A stretch of DNA of 64,000 nucleotides. Origin: Pseudomonas sp. 21. GTDB taxonomy: Bacteria; Pseudomonadota; Gammaproteobacteria; Pseudomonadales; Pseudomonadaceae. Positions 47,376-56,303 of the stretch are shown piece by piece (position 1 is the first letter of the stretch; each line of letters opens with the position of its first letter). Both the position numbers and the translations under genes were made by a program. The stretch is from positions 184,710 to 248,709 of the forward strand of contig NZ_JYOA01000001.1 of the NCBI RefSeq assembly GCF_000955805.1, read 5' to 3'. A model generated the notes under the pieces. The model made no database searches and had not been told where the DNA came from. It saw nothing but the letters and a program-made list of their open reading frames with translations.

Positions 47376-48161
47376 TCATGCGTGCCAGCAGCGATACCAG
47401 CCATCCTGCTCGGTCACTTTCAGCGGAGCCTGGTACAGCGCCGACAGGTTTTCGCTGGTCAGAATCTCCGCCTTCGGCCCGTCGGCCACCACCTTGCCGT
47501 TGGCGATCAGCACCACGCGCTCGATCTCCGGGATGATCTCGTCGAGATGGTGGGTGGTGATGATCATCGCGTGCTCAGGGCCGCAGAAGCGTCGCAGCAG
47601 GGTGAGCATCTGCAGGCTGGCGCCCATGTCCAGGCCATTGGCCGGCTCATCGAGGATCAGCGCACGAGGTTCGTGGATGAGCGCGCGGGCCAGCAGCAGG
47701 CGGCGCTTCTGGCCGGTGGACAGGCGCTGGAACATGCGCTCGGCATAGTCGCCCATCTCCACCGCAGCGAGCATTTCGCGGGATTTTTCGACCTGCTCTG
47801 GCGTCGGCTGCAAGTGTCCATGGCTGCCGATGGCGCCGAAGAAACCGGAGATCACCACGTCCAGCGCCTGGGTGAAGGGTGTGTAGTCTTCCTGCAGGTC
47901 CTGGGAGACGAAGCCGATGCGGCTGCGCAGGTCCCACAGGGTGACGTTCTGCAGACCGAACAGGTTCAGCGAGCTGTCCGGGCGATCCACCGGGTAAAGC
48001 TCGCGGCTGATCAGCTTGAGCAGCGTGCTCTTGCCAGCGCCGTTGGGGCCGAGGATGGCGACCTTCTCGCCTTCGCCGATGTGCAGGGAGAAGCCGTCCA
48101 GCACGCGGGTCTGCTGCTGGTAGGCGGTGACGTTGTTGAAGTCGATCATGGGGCGTTTCAT
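47376..48161 (-). CDS. ABC transporter ATP-binding protein
   Basis: The 261-residue ATPase has Walker A GPNGAGKS at 38-45, a signature LSTGQ (147-151, with T in place of the usual second G) and Walker B RALILDEP at 166-173. The switch histidine lies in TTHHLDEI. It resembles stand-alone ModF/YcbN-type ATPases. No permease or binding protein is adjacent, so its partner is unknown. It is flanked downstream by REP arms. Confidence 0.85.
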   Translation of the reverse strand: MKRPMIDFNNVTAYQQQTRVLDGFSLHIGEGEKVAILGPNGAGKSTLLKLISRELYPVDRPDSSLNLFGLQNVTLWDLRSRIGFVSQDLQEDYTPFTQALDVVISGFFGAIGSHGHLQPTPEQVEKSREMLAAVEMGDYAERMFQRLSTGQKRRLLLARALIHEPRALILDEPANGLDMGASLQMLTLLRRFCGPEHAMIITTHHLDEIIPEIERVVLIANGKVVADGPKAEILTSENLSALYQAPLKVTEQDGWYRCWHA

Positions 48162-48270
48162 ATCCGGGCCTGGGGCAGCCGCTGACAGTAGGCTCCTTGG
48201 GCGAGCGACTCAAGCCCCGGTTGAATCGGAACTACGCTTTCCAGACTTTCCACGACAGCGAGTGCGCGTC

Positions 48271-48612
48271 ATGAACGAGCGGGAAACGCCCTCCCTGGAC
48301 GACGACATCTGCGTCCACATCTTCTCCGTCTCGGCCACCATGGTCGGCGTGTGCCTGACCGTGATCGGCATCATCCGGGTGATCCTCACCCTGCGCCGGG
48401 AAGACCTGATCATCGATGACATGGTGGCCGTCAACATGATGTTCTATGTGGTCTCGGCCTTCTGCTCCTACTGGAGCCTGCGCACCCACCGTACCCTGCG
48501 CGGCCGGCGGATGATGCACATCGCCGATACGGTGTTCCTGTTCGCGCTGGTGTTCACCGGTTTCAATGCCGGCTTCATCACCTGGGCGATGACCTCCACC
48601 CCGACACCCTGA
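48271..48612 (+). CDS. Small inner-membrane protein
   Basis: The 113-residue protein begins MNERETPSLDDDICVHIFS and has three hydrophobic segments (about 17-37, 50-68 and 82-104). No known domain was recognised. The ATG at 48271 gives a cleaner start than the longer open frame upstream. It stands alone, divergent from the ABC ATPase and convergent with the dehydrogenase operon. Confidence 0.65.
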   Translation: MNERETPSLDDDICVHIFSVSATMVGVCLTVIGIIRVILTLRREDLIIDDMVAVNMMFYVVSAFCSYWSLRTHRTLRGRRMMHIADTVFLFALVFTGFNAGFITWAMTSTPTP

Positions 48613-48636
48613 AAAAAGGGCCACCCGCGGTGTCCC
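48612..48636 (-). terminator. Rho-independent terminator of the dehydrogenase operon
   Basis: On the minus strand, an imperfect stem (GGG-A-CACC pairing with GGTG-G-CCC, loop GCG) is followed by TTTTTT. It lies 26 nt downstream of the acyl-CoA dehydrogenase stop at 48662. Confidence 0.75.
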
Positions 48637-48661
48637 GAGAAGGGACGTCTGGACGCTTGCC

Positions 48662-49807
48662 TCAGTCTGCCGGCGCCATCAGTTCGCTGAAGACCTGAAG
48701 GTGATGATCATCGTCGCCGAATTGGCGCGCCACCATCCACAGGTGCTTGGCGTGGTGCGAGAGCTGGTACTCCCAGGTCAGGCCGATGCCACCGTGCAGC
48801 TGCACGCTTTCGTCGGCGATCAGGCGGGCAGCGCGGCTGATGATGTACTTCGCCGCGGCCAGCGCCCGACTGCGTTCATCGCTGTCGGGCTCGTCCGCCA
48901 TGCAGGCCGCGAGCAGCGCCATGGAGCTGGCCTGGTCCAGTTCGATTCGCATATCCACCATGCGGTGCTGCAGCGCCTGGAACTTGCCGATGACGCTGCC
49001 GAACTGCTGGCGGGTCTTGAGATAATCGAGCGTCAGCGCGCAAGCGGCTTCCATGCTGCCGACCGCCTCGGCGCACTGCGCCGCGACGGCCCTGCCCTGC
49101 TGGTAGCGCAACGCCGACAACGCCTCGCCCTCGAGGCCCAGCAGCGCGGAGCGCGGGACGACGACCTGGTGCAGGTAAAGCTCGCAGGCCATGCGCCCGT
49201 CGAGCGTGGGAAATTCGCGCCGGACGACGCCCGCGCTGGCCGGATCGACCAGGAACAGGCTGATGCCCTGCTCGTCCCGGGCGCCGCCGGAGGTACGCGC
49301 GGACAGCAGGATCAACCCGGCGCTCCGGCCACCGAACACCACGCTCTTGCGCCCGTCCAGCAACCAGCCGCCGGCGGTCGGGCTCGCGGTGCAGCAAACA
49401 TCGTGCAACTGATAGTGGCTCTGCGGCTCTTCCAGGGCGACCGCCAGTTGCAGCTCGCCCGCGGCCACGCGCGGCAGCAGCTCGTCACGCTGCGCGGCGC
49501 TGCCCAGTTGCGCCAGCAGTCCGCCGCCGAAAATCACCGACGGCAGGTACGGTTCCAGGCACAGGCCACGGCCAAGCTCGGCGCAGATCAGGCCCATTTC
49601 CACACCCTGGCCGCCGAAGCCGCCATGGGCCTCGTCGAACGGCACCGCGCACAGGCCCAGCTCGCCAAGCCGGGCCCAGAATGCCCGGCTGAAACCGCCA
49701 GGCTCGCGCCGATAGGCCTCGCGCTGCTCGAAAGCATAATTGTCACGCACCAGGCGGGCTGCGGTGTCCTGCAGCATCTGCTGCTCTTCGGTCAATTTGA
49801 AGTCCAT
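48662..49807 (-). CDS. Acyl-CoA dehydrogenase (second of an adjacent pair)
   Basis: The 381-residue flavoprotein has the N-terminal helical domain (MDFKLTEEQQMLQDTAARLV), a middle beta domain and a C-terminal helical domain with SVQLHGGIGLTWEYQLSHHAKH. It lacks the common G(T/S)xEIQ segment seen in its partner. It follows that partner after 12 nt. One-competent, one-degenerate pairs occur in heteromeric acyl-CoA dehydrogenases of side-chain degradation. It would act in desaturation of an acyl-CoA. Confidence 0.85.
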   Translation of the reverse strand: MDFKLTEEQQMLQDTAARLVRDNYAFEQREAYRREPGGFSRAFWARLGELGLCAVPFDEAHGGFGGQGVEMGLICAELGRGLCLEPYLPSVIFGGGLLAQLGSAAQRDELLPRVAAGELQLAVALEEPQSHYQLHDVCCTASPTAGGWLLDGRKSVVFGGRSAGLILLSARTSGGARDEQGISLFLVDPASAGVVRREFPTLDGRMACELYLHQVVVPRSALLGLEGEALSALRYQQGRAVAAQCAEAVGSMEAACALTLDYLKTRQQFGSVIGKFQALQHRMVDMRIELDQASSMALLAACMADEPDSDERSRALAAAKYIISRAARLIADESVQLHGGIGLTWEYQLSHHAKHLWMVARQFGDDDHHLQVFSELMAPAD

Positions 49808-49819
49808 GCGGTGGGCTCC

Positions 49820-51019
49820 TTACAGCTCGAGGATCATCTTGGCGATGATGTTCTTCTGGATTTCGTTGGAGCCGCCATAGATCGAAGCCTTGCGCGAATC
49901 CAGGTACTGGTAGGTGGCGGTGGCGCTATCGGCGCTGTGCAGCACCGGCACCTGCGATGCCTCGAAGCCCAGCTCATCCTCCAGGAACGGCAGCGCATAG
50001 GCGCCCACCGCCTTGGTCAGCAGATAGACGATCTGCTGGCGCACCTCGGTGCCCTTGATCTTGAGGATCGAGCTTTCCGCGCCGGGCACTCCGCCATCGC
50101 GGGCGGCCACCAGTGCGCGCAGGTTGCTCATGTCCGCCGCCATCAGCTGCATTTCGACAGCAGCCACCTGGGCGCGGAACAAGGGGTCATCCAGCAATGG
50201 CCGGCCGTTTCGCAACTCCCGCGCCGCCACCTGCTTGAGCTTGCGCAGCAACACCTTGGTCTGGTTGATGCCGCCGATACTGGTGCGCTCGTGGGTCAGC
50301 AGGTACTTGGCGCAGGTCCAGCCTTCGTTTTCGCGGCCCACCAGGTTTTCCACCGGCACGCGCACATTGTCGAAGAACACCTCGTTGACCTCGTGCTCGC
50401 CATCCAGGGTGATGATCGGCCGCACGGTGATGCCCGGCGTCTTCATGTCGATCAGCAGGAAGCTGATGCCGCGTTGCTGCGCAGCATCCGGGTCGGTGCG
50501 CACCAGGCAGAACATCCAGTCGGCGTAATGCGCCAGGGTGGTCCAGATCTTCTGGCCGTTCACCACATAGTGGTCACCCTCACGCACCGCGCGGGTCTTC
50601 AGCGATGCCAGGTCGGAGCCTGCCCCCGGCTCGGAATAGCCCTGGCACCACCAGTCGGAGCTGTCGAGGATGCGCGGCAGGAAACGCGCCTTCTGCTCGG
50701 GCGTGCCGAACCGGATCAGCACCGGCGCCACCATCTTCACCCCGAAGGCGACCACTCGCGGCGCCCCGGCGGCGAAGCACTCCTCCTCGAAGATATGCTT
50801 CTCCACGGCACTCCAGCCGGGGCCGCCGTACTCGGCCGGCCAGCCTGGCGCGAGCCAGCCACGTGCGTTCAGTTTGCGCATCCACAGCACCTGGTCCTGC
50901 TTGCTCAGGCGCTTGCCCTGAAGGATGCGGCTCGCCAGCCGCTCGGGCAGCTCGGCACGCAGGAAGGCACGCGCCTCCTCGCGGAAAGCCTGTTCCTCAG
51001 GCGTGAAATGAATATCCAT
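49820..51019 (-). CDS. Acyl-CoA dehydrogenase (first of an adjacent pair)
   Basis: The 399-residue protein begins MDIHFTPEEQAFREEARAFL and shows the family segments YSEPGAGSDLASLKT, GQKIWTTLAHYADWMF and C-terminal SIYGGSNEIQKNIIAKMIL. It should oxidise an acyl-CoA to the enoyl-CoA using FAD. It starts 48 nt after the alcohol dehydrogenase stop and precedes the second dehydrogenase, all on the minus strand. Confidence 0.9.
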   Translation of the reverse strand: MDIHFTPEEQAFREEARAFLRAELPERLASRILQGKRLSKQDQVLWMRKLNARGWLAPGWPAEYGGPGWSAVEKHIFEEECFAAGAPRVVAFGVKMVAPVLIRFGTPEQKARFLPRILDSSDWWCQGYSEPGAGSDLASLKTRAVREGDHYVVNGQKIWTTLAHYADWMFCLVRTDPDAAQQRGISFLLIDMKTPGITVRPIITLDGEHEVNEVFFDNVRVPVENLVGRENEGWTCAKYLLTHERTSIGGINQTKVLLRKLKQVAARELRNGRPLLDDPLFRAQVAAVEMQLMAADMSNLRALVAARDGGVPGAESSILKIKGTEVRQQIVYLLTKAVGAYALPFLEDELGFEASQVPVLHSADSATATYQYLDSRKASIYGGSNEIQKNIIAKMILEL

Positions 51020-51067
51020 CAGCGAACTCCTGGCAGGGGCTCGCCCACTGGGGGCGGCCCGTGCGGG

Positions 51068-52153
51068 TCATTGGTCGAAGACGATCACCGAGCGCGCCAG
51101 CTCGCCGCGCCGCAGTTCGTCGAAGGCATCGTTGATCTGCTCCAGGCGGATACGCTGGGAGATCATTTCGTCGAGCTTGAGGCGACCGGCCATGTAGAAA
51201 TCCACCAGCGCCGGCATGTCCACCGGGAAGCGGTTGGAGCCCATCAGCGAGCCCTGCAGCCGGCGCTCGTGGAGCAACTGATAGGGGTCGACCTCGATTT
51301 TCAGGCCGGGCTTGATCATGCCGATGATGGTCGCGGTGCCGCCGCGCGCCAGCATGGCGAAGGCCTGCTCGGCGGTCTGCTTGAGGCCGATGCACTCGAA
51401 GGAGTGCTGGACCCCGCCACGGGTGAGCTCCTGCACCTGTTTCACCGCATCGCCCGATTTTGCGTTGACCACGTCGCTGGCGCCGAACTGGCGGGCCAGT
51501 TCCAGCTTGGAATCGAGCATGTCGATGGCGATGATCCGCCCTGCCCCCGCCAGCGCCGCGCCATTGATCGCAGCGAGGCCGATGCCGCCGCAGCCGATCA
51601 CCGCGACCGTCTCGCCGGGCCGCACCTTGGCCGTGTTGAACACCGCGCCGGTGCCGGTGGTGACAGCGCAGCCCAGCAGCGCCGCACGGTCCAGCGGCAT
51701 GTCGCGGCGGATGGCCACGCAGGCGTTCTCGTGCACCAGCATCTGCTCGGCGAAGGCCGACAGGTTGACGAACTGCGGCATCGGCTTCTGCACGTAGGTC
51801 AGGCGCGATTCCTCGTCCTTGCCGCGTTTGGTTTCCGGCGAAACACAGCGCGACAGGTGGCCCGTCACGCAGTGTTCGCAATGGCCGCAGAAGACCGTCA
51901 GGCAGGTCACAACATGGTCGCCGGGCTTGACAGTACGGACCTCCGCACCGACCTGCTCGACGATGCCGGCCGCCTCGTGGCCGAGCACCAGTGGGCCCGG
52001 ATACGGGTAGGATCCGTCGATCACGTGCAGGTCGGAATGGCAGACGCCGACGGCGACAGTGCGGATCAGTACCTCGCGCGGCCCCGGCTTGCTGATACCG
52101 ACTTCCTCGATGCTCAGCGGCGCGCCGACCTGATGGAATACAGCTGCTTTCAT
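51068..52153 (-). CDS. Zinc-dependent alcohol dehydrogenase (MDR superfamily)
   Basis: The 361-residue oxidoreductase has catalytic zinc ligands C38 and H59 (with E60) and a structural zinc site C89, C92, C95 and C103. A nucleotide-binding VIGCGGIG loop follows near 184-191. It matches the class III-like/aryl-alcohol MDR group that uses NAD. Beside the aldehyde dehydrogenase it would convert an alcohol to an aldehyde. The gap to the aldehyde dehydrogenase is 48 nt. Confidence 0.9.
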   Translation of the reverse strand: MKAAVFHQVGAPLSIEEVGISKPGPREVLIRTVAVGVCHSDLHVIDGSYPYPGPLVLGHEAAGIVEQVGAEVRTVKPGDHVVTCLTVFCGHCEHCVTGHLSRCVSPETKRGKDEESRLTYVQKPMPQFVNLSAFAEQMLVHENACVAIRRDMPLDRAALLGCAVTTGTGAVFNTAKVRPGETVAVIGCGGIGLAAINGAALAGAGRIIAIDMLDSKLELARQFGASDVVNAKSGDAVKQVQELTRGGVQHSFECIGLKQTAEQAFAMLARGGTATIIGMIKPGLKIEVDPYQLLHERRLQGSLMGSNRFPVDMPALVDFYMAGRLKLDEMISQRIRLEQINDAFDELRRGELARSVIVFDQ

Positions 52154-52201
52154 GATGTTCGTTCTCGAGTAGGGAAATCGACAGGGGGAGAGTCGCAGCG
52201 G

Positions 52202-53539
52202 TCAGCCCGCGCGGTAGACCGCCCTGGCGTGGCTGAAAGTGCGGAAGCCGTCGATGCCGTGATAGGCACCCATGCCACTGGGGCCGACGCCACCAAAGGG
52301 CAGGCTTTCCAGGCCGGCGTGGTGCATCACCTCGTTGAGCGTCACGCCACCGGAGCAGGTGCGCTCGAGCACCTGGCGCTCCTCGTCGGCATCGCTGCCG
52401 AACCAGTACAGGCCGAGCGGGCGCGGGCGCGAGTTGATGCAGGCAATGACCTCGGCGAAGTCGCGGTAGGGCCTGATTGGCAACAGTGGGCCGAAAATCT
52501 CGTCCTGCATGACCTGCAGACGATCGTCCGGATTGTGCAACAGGGTCGGGGCGATCAGGCGGCGGGCAGGGTCGAGCACTTCGCCGGCCGGGTTCAGCTC
52601 GACCACGGCGACGCCTGCGGCGCGCGCCTCCTCCAGATACCCCTGCAGGCGTTGGTAGTGCCGGTCGTTGAGGATCGCGGTGTACTCGGGATTGCCAGCC
52701 AGGGTCGGGAACACCTTGCCCACTACCGCGCGGGCGATCTCGACGAACGCATCCATCGACTCTTCGGGGACGAATACATAGTCCGGTGCGACGCACAGCT
52801 GCCCGGCGTTCATCAGCTTGCCGAGGATGATCTTGCTCACCGCGGTCTTCATGTCCGCCGAGCGGGAAATGATGGTCGGCGACTTGCCGCCCAGTTCCAG
52901 GGTCACCGGCACCAGGTTTTCGGCCGCGGCCCGCAGCACGTGGCGGCCGATGCTGGCGGCCCCGGTGAACATCAGGTGGTCGAAGGGTTGCCGGCAGAAT
53001 GCCTGGCCGGTCTCCGCGGGGCCGGTGACCACCGCCACTTCGTCCTGGGCGTAGGCCTCGCCGATCATCTGCGCGATCAGCGCCGAAGTCTGCGGGTTGA
53101 ATTCCGACGGCTTGATCATTACCCGGTTGCCCGCCGCCAGGGCGCCGGCGAGGCCCTTGAAGACCATGTTGGCGGGCACGTTCCAGGCGGTGACGATGCC
53201 CACCACGCCCAACGGCTGGTATTCCACCCAGGCCTCGCCACGGGGTGCCGGGCGGCGCTCGGGCCGCATCCAGCCGGCCAGTTCGGCGCGGGTCTGCTTG
53301 AGGGTCGCCAAGGGCGACAACACGTCGCTGTGTCGGGAAAAGGTCGGGCTGCGCTGGCCGAAGTCCGCATTGAGCGCTTCGATCAGGGGTTGCTCATGGC
53401 GCACCAGCAGGTCGATGGCGCGGTCGATCAGTTCGCCGCGCTGCTCGGCGCTCGGCGGCGCGCAGGCCCGGCTCGCGGCGCGCTGGCGCTCCAGCAAGGC
53501 GCGAATCGCGACCTCGTCCAGGTACTCGTGGGTGCTCAT
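52202..53539 (-). CDS. Aldehyde dehydrogenase (coniferyl-aldehyde-dehydrogenase-like)
   Basis: The 445-residue enzyme carries N119 (TAWNVPANM), the general base E215 (VTLELGGKSPTI) and nucleophile C249 (NAGQLCVAPDYVF). The short length and CVAPDYV sequence match the class 3/CalB-type group acting on fatty or coniferyl aldehydes. The ATG at 53539 has AGGAG nine bases upstream; a longer frame to 53650 lacks homology. It follows the LuxR regulator by 111 nt and begins the dehydrogenase operon. Confidence 0.9.
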   Translation of the reverse strand: MSTHEYLDEVAIRALLERQRAASRACAPPSAEQRGELIDRAIDLLVRHEQPLIEALNADFGQRSPTFSRHSDVLSPLATLKQTRAELAGWMRPERRPAPRGEAWVEYQPLGVVGIVTAWNVPANMVFKGLAGALAAGNRVMIKPSEFNPQTSALIAQMIGEAYAQDEVAVVTGPAETGQAFCRQPFDHLMFTGAASIGRHVLRAAAENLVPVTLELGGKSPTIISRSADMKTAVSKIILGKLMNAGQLCVAPDYVFVPEESMDAFVEIARAVVGKVFPTLAGNPEYTAILNDRHYQRLQGYLEEARAAGVAVVELNPAGEVLDPARRLIAPTLLHNPDDRLQVMQDEIFGPLLPIRPYRDFAEVIACINSRPRPLGLYWFGSDADEERQVLERTCSGGVTLNEVMHHAGLESLPFGGVGPSGMGAYHGIDGFRTFSHARAVYRAG

Positions 53540-53624
53540 TGCAGAAGCTCCTGTAGTGCGTGATCGGCCGGCATCCGCCGCCGGGGAGTGGCTGCAATGG
53601 TTGGGGTTTCGTCTGTAGGAACAC

Positions 53625-53643
53625 GCCACCCGGATCAGGTGGC
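53625..53643 (-). terminator. Weak hairpin downstream of regulator gene
   Basis: GCCACC / GGTGGC stem with a 7-nt loop between the regulator stop (53651) and the aldehyde dehydrogenase start. On the minus strand GTGTTCC follows, so it is a poor terminator or an operator. Confidence 0.35.
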
Positions 53644-53650
53644 ATTCCAC

Positions 53651-56065
53651 TCAGGCCAGCAGGCCCCGGGCCTTGGCGCAGGCAATGGCCTGGGTGCGCC
53701 GGGTAGCGCCGAGCTTCGCGTTGATGTTCTTGGCGTGGTACTTGACGGTGTTCACCGAGAGAAAGAGCGCGTCGGCGATTTCCTGGTTCGACAGCCCTTC
53801 GGCCAGCAGCTCGAGCACCGCCACCTCCCGCACTGTGAGTTCCTCCTGGTAGCCGCAAGCGTCTGCACCTTCGTCTTCGTCCGCACCGCCACGCTTGCGC
53901 AGGAACGCCAGCACCTCGGCCTGCAACTGATGGAAACCAGCCACCCGGCAGTGTTCGGCGAGCACCTGTAGCCGCGCCCGCGATTGCTCCCGAAGCCCCA
54001 GGTTGTGTTCCGCCATCGCAGCAAACCACTGGACATGGTGAGGCAGGGTTGGCGGCAGCACGATGGAGAACACGCTTCCCACGGGATATTCGAGCGCCAG
54101 TCGGCGGGAGGCTTCCAGCGCCGCTCGCCAATCCTGCGCGTGAACCAGCAGCCTCAACTGTTGCAGCGCCAGGGCCGCCTGGTACAGACCTTCATCGATC
54201 CGCCCGCAGTGCATCGCGCGCTCGCCGCGCTGGATCTGCGCCTGCGCCAGTGCCAGGTCTGCGTGCCGCCCCGCTACCTCGGCCAACCCCAGATAGCCAT
54301 ACAGCACAAAGGGCGCCGAGCAGTCGCGAAGGTAGGGCTGGGCCGCCAGCAGCACGGCCTCGCCCTCCTGCAGCCGCCCTTGCTGCAGCAACAGGTCGGC
54401 CCTCGTGATCATCAGCCTCCCGAGCACCGGGTCGCGCTCGAGCCCGGTGGCCGTGCGGCTGGCCAGGCAATCCTCGAGCAGCAGCTCCGCCAGCGCAGCC
54501 TCATCGGCCAGCATCAAGGCGCGCAGGCGCTCGCTCTGGAACAGCGCCTCGCTGTCCTGGCAACCTTGCCGCCGCGCCTGCTCCAGGGCGGCGCGCCACA
54601 GCAATTGCGCTTCATCGCCGCGCTCGCTGGCCAGCATGATCCGCCCCAGGGTGAACTGGCACAGCAACTGCGAGAGGCATTCCCTGGGTGCGGAGCCCAG
54701 ATGCCCAAGGGCTTCGCGGCAATGCTGTTCGGCCTCCAGCAATTCACCACGAAACGCCAGCGCACTGCCCTTCAGGGCCTGCCAATGGGCGAGCAGCAGC
54801 TGATTGTCCGCCGCATTGGCGGCCGGCAAAAAGCGCGAGAGGCCCTGGAGGCCGCGCTCCGCCTCGCTAACCCGGCCACTGAGCAACAGGGCCAGTGTGC
54901 TCAGATAGATCAGCCGGGGCGTGCCTTCCATCAGGTAGGCGGGTAGTTGCCGATGCCAGTCCAGCACGCGTCGCAGATGCAGGTCAGCGAGTTGCCAGCT
55001 CGGCTTCAGGCGTTCGATGTAACTGGCCGCCACTTCCGGCTGGTGCACATGCAGGGCCTGATCGATGGCGTCATGCAGGTGGCCGGCGAGGCTCAGCAGG
55101 CGGCAGGCATGCAGGCGCAGTCGGGACAGTTCCGTCGCGGCGATGCCATCCTGCAGGCTGGCCGCCACCAGCGGTTGCACGCGGTACCAACCGGCATCCC
55201 GCTCCACCGGCTGGATGAAGACCTGCTGCCGCAGCAGGCGATGGAGAACCTGATCGCCAGCGTTGCCATCCCAGAGCTGTGCGCAGAGATCGACGGAGAA
55301 GCGCGGCAGATTGCACAGCCCGTAGAACAGGCGACGCTCCTCATCGCTCATGCGTCCGAGCAGCTCGCGTTCCAGATAGTCTCGCAGCAATACCCCGCCC
55401 TGCTGCTGGCCAGCCAGCAAAAGGCACGCACCACTCCACCAGTCGCCGCTTTGCACGCCGATTTCTTCACGTCGGGTTTCCGCGATATCGCCGGCAATCC
55501 GAGCGCTGATCGCAGCGTACTCACCGCGTGTCATGCCCAGCGCATCGGTGCCCAGTTCGAACAGTTCGCCCTTGAGCAGCAGCGACGGCAGATCCCACGC
55601 CGGCCGTTGCCGACAACTGACGATCAGGCTTACACGGCTCTCCGGCAGGTGGAGCAGTTGCTCGAACCAGGCGTTCACCCCGATGGGCAGGTTACCTGGA
55701 AGGTCATCGAGCACCAGTTGCAAAATGCGCCCGCCTTGGCCGAGCTGACGCAGGAGAGCCTGCGGGCCCTGCAGAGGCGACAGGCCGAAGCCGGATGCAA
55801 CGCGGGCGCAGAGCTCTGTCAGGGACATCGGCTCCCCCCTGCACGCGAGCCAGAGCAGTTCGGTGCCGGATGGCGCATCGGCAAGGCTCTCGGCCAGCAG
55901 GGTGCTCTTGCCATAGCCCGCCGGAGCGCACAGCAGTGTCAGGCGTTGACGGCTGCCACGTACGGCAGCGGCCAGCCGCGGACGCGGCACATGGTGCTCC
56001 GGCAGTCGCGGAGCGCTGGCAAGAGGCGCTTGCGCGCGGCTCGAACTGACACCCAGACCTTGCAT
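53651..56065 (-). CDS. MalT/AlkS-type LuxR-family ATP-dependent regulator
   Basis: The 804-residue protein has an N-terminal P-loop (CAPAGYGKST, about 46-55), a long TPR-like helical middle region and a C-terminal LuxR helix-turn-helix (about 740-800: LTVREVAVLELLAEGLSNQEIADALFLSVNTVKYH). This is the MalT architecture, shared by AlkS, the activator of alkane degradation in P. putida. The ATG at 56065 has GAGG six bases upstream. The position between the outer-membrane pair and the oxidoreductase genes makes it the likely activator of the cluster. Confidence 0.9.
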   Translation of the reverse strand: MQGLGVSSSRAQAPLASAPRLPEHHVPRPRLAAAVRGSRQRLTLLCAPAGYGKSTLLAESLADAPSGTELLWLACRGEPMSLTELCARVASGFGLSPLQGPQALLRQLGQGGRILQLVLDDLPGNLPIGVNAWFEQLLHLPESRVSLIVSCRQRPAWDLPSLLLKGELFELGTDALGMTRGEYAAISARIAGDIAETRREEIGVQSGDWWSGACLLLAGQQQGGVLLRDYLERELLGRMSDEERRLFYGLCNLPRFSVDLCAQLWDGNAGDQVLHRLLRQQVFIQPVERDAGWYRVQPLVAASLQDGIAATELSRLRLHACRLLSLAGHLHDAIDQALHVHQPEVAASYIERLKPSWQLADLHLRRVLDWHRQLPAYLMEGTPRLIYLSTLALLLSGRVSEAERGLQGLSRFLPAANAADNQLLLAHWQALKGSALAFRGELLEAEQHCREALGHLGSAPRECLSQLLCQFTLGRIMLASERGDEAQLLWRAALEQARRQGCQDSEALFQSERLRALMLADEAALAELLLEDCLASRTATGLERDPVLGRLMITRADLLLQQGRLQEGEAVLLAAQPYLRDCSAPFVLYGYLGLAEVAGRHADLALAQAQIQRGERAMHCGRIDEGLYQAALALQQLRLLVHAQDWRAALEASRRLALEYPVGSVFSIVLPPTLPHHVQWFAAMAEHNLGLREQSRARLQVLAEHCRVAGFHQLQAEVLAFLRKRGGADEDEGADACGYQEELTVREVAVLELLAEGLSNQEIADALFLSVNTVKYHAKNINAKLGATRRTQAIACAKARGLLA

Positions 56066-56220
56066 GATGAGCCTCGATCCACGGCGTTTCAGGGACAGCG
56101 GCCGGCGCAGACGCACGGCAATCCGCTGAGTCGGAAACGATGCTGCAAAACACCGTGGAAAAAGGCGCCCCCCATGTCAGGTGGCATCGAGGCAAGTGTG
56201 GTCCGTGAGAGAGAGTTCAC

Positions 56221-56255
56221 GAAGAAAGAAGCCGGGGCAGGAGCCGTGCCCCGGC
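56221..56255 (-). terminator. Rho-independent terminator of the DUF1302-DUF1329 operon
   Basis: Perfect 9-bp stem (56231-56239 with 56247-56255) and a 7-nt loop; on the minus strand it is followed by the T-rich TTCTTTCTTC. It lies 48 nt after the DUF1329 stop. Confidence 0.75.
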
Positions 56256-56303
56256 AGAAGAGCGGCGTTGGACCACCCACACGCCGCCTTCAAGCGCCGT
56301 GTT

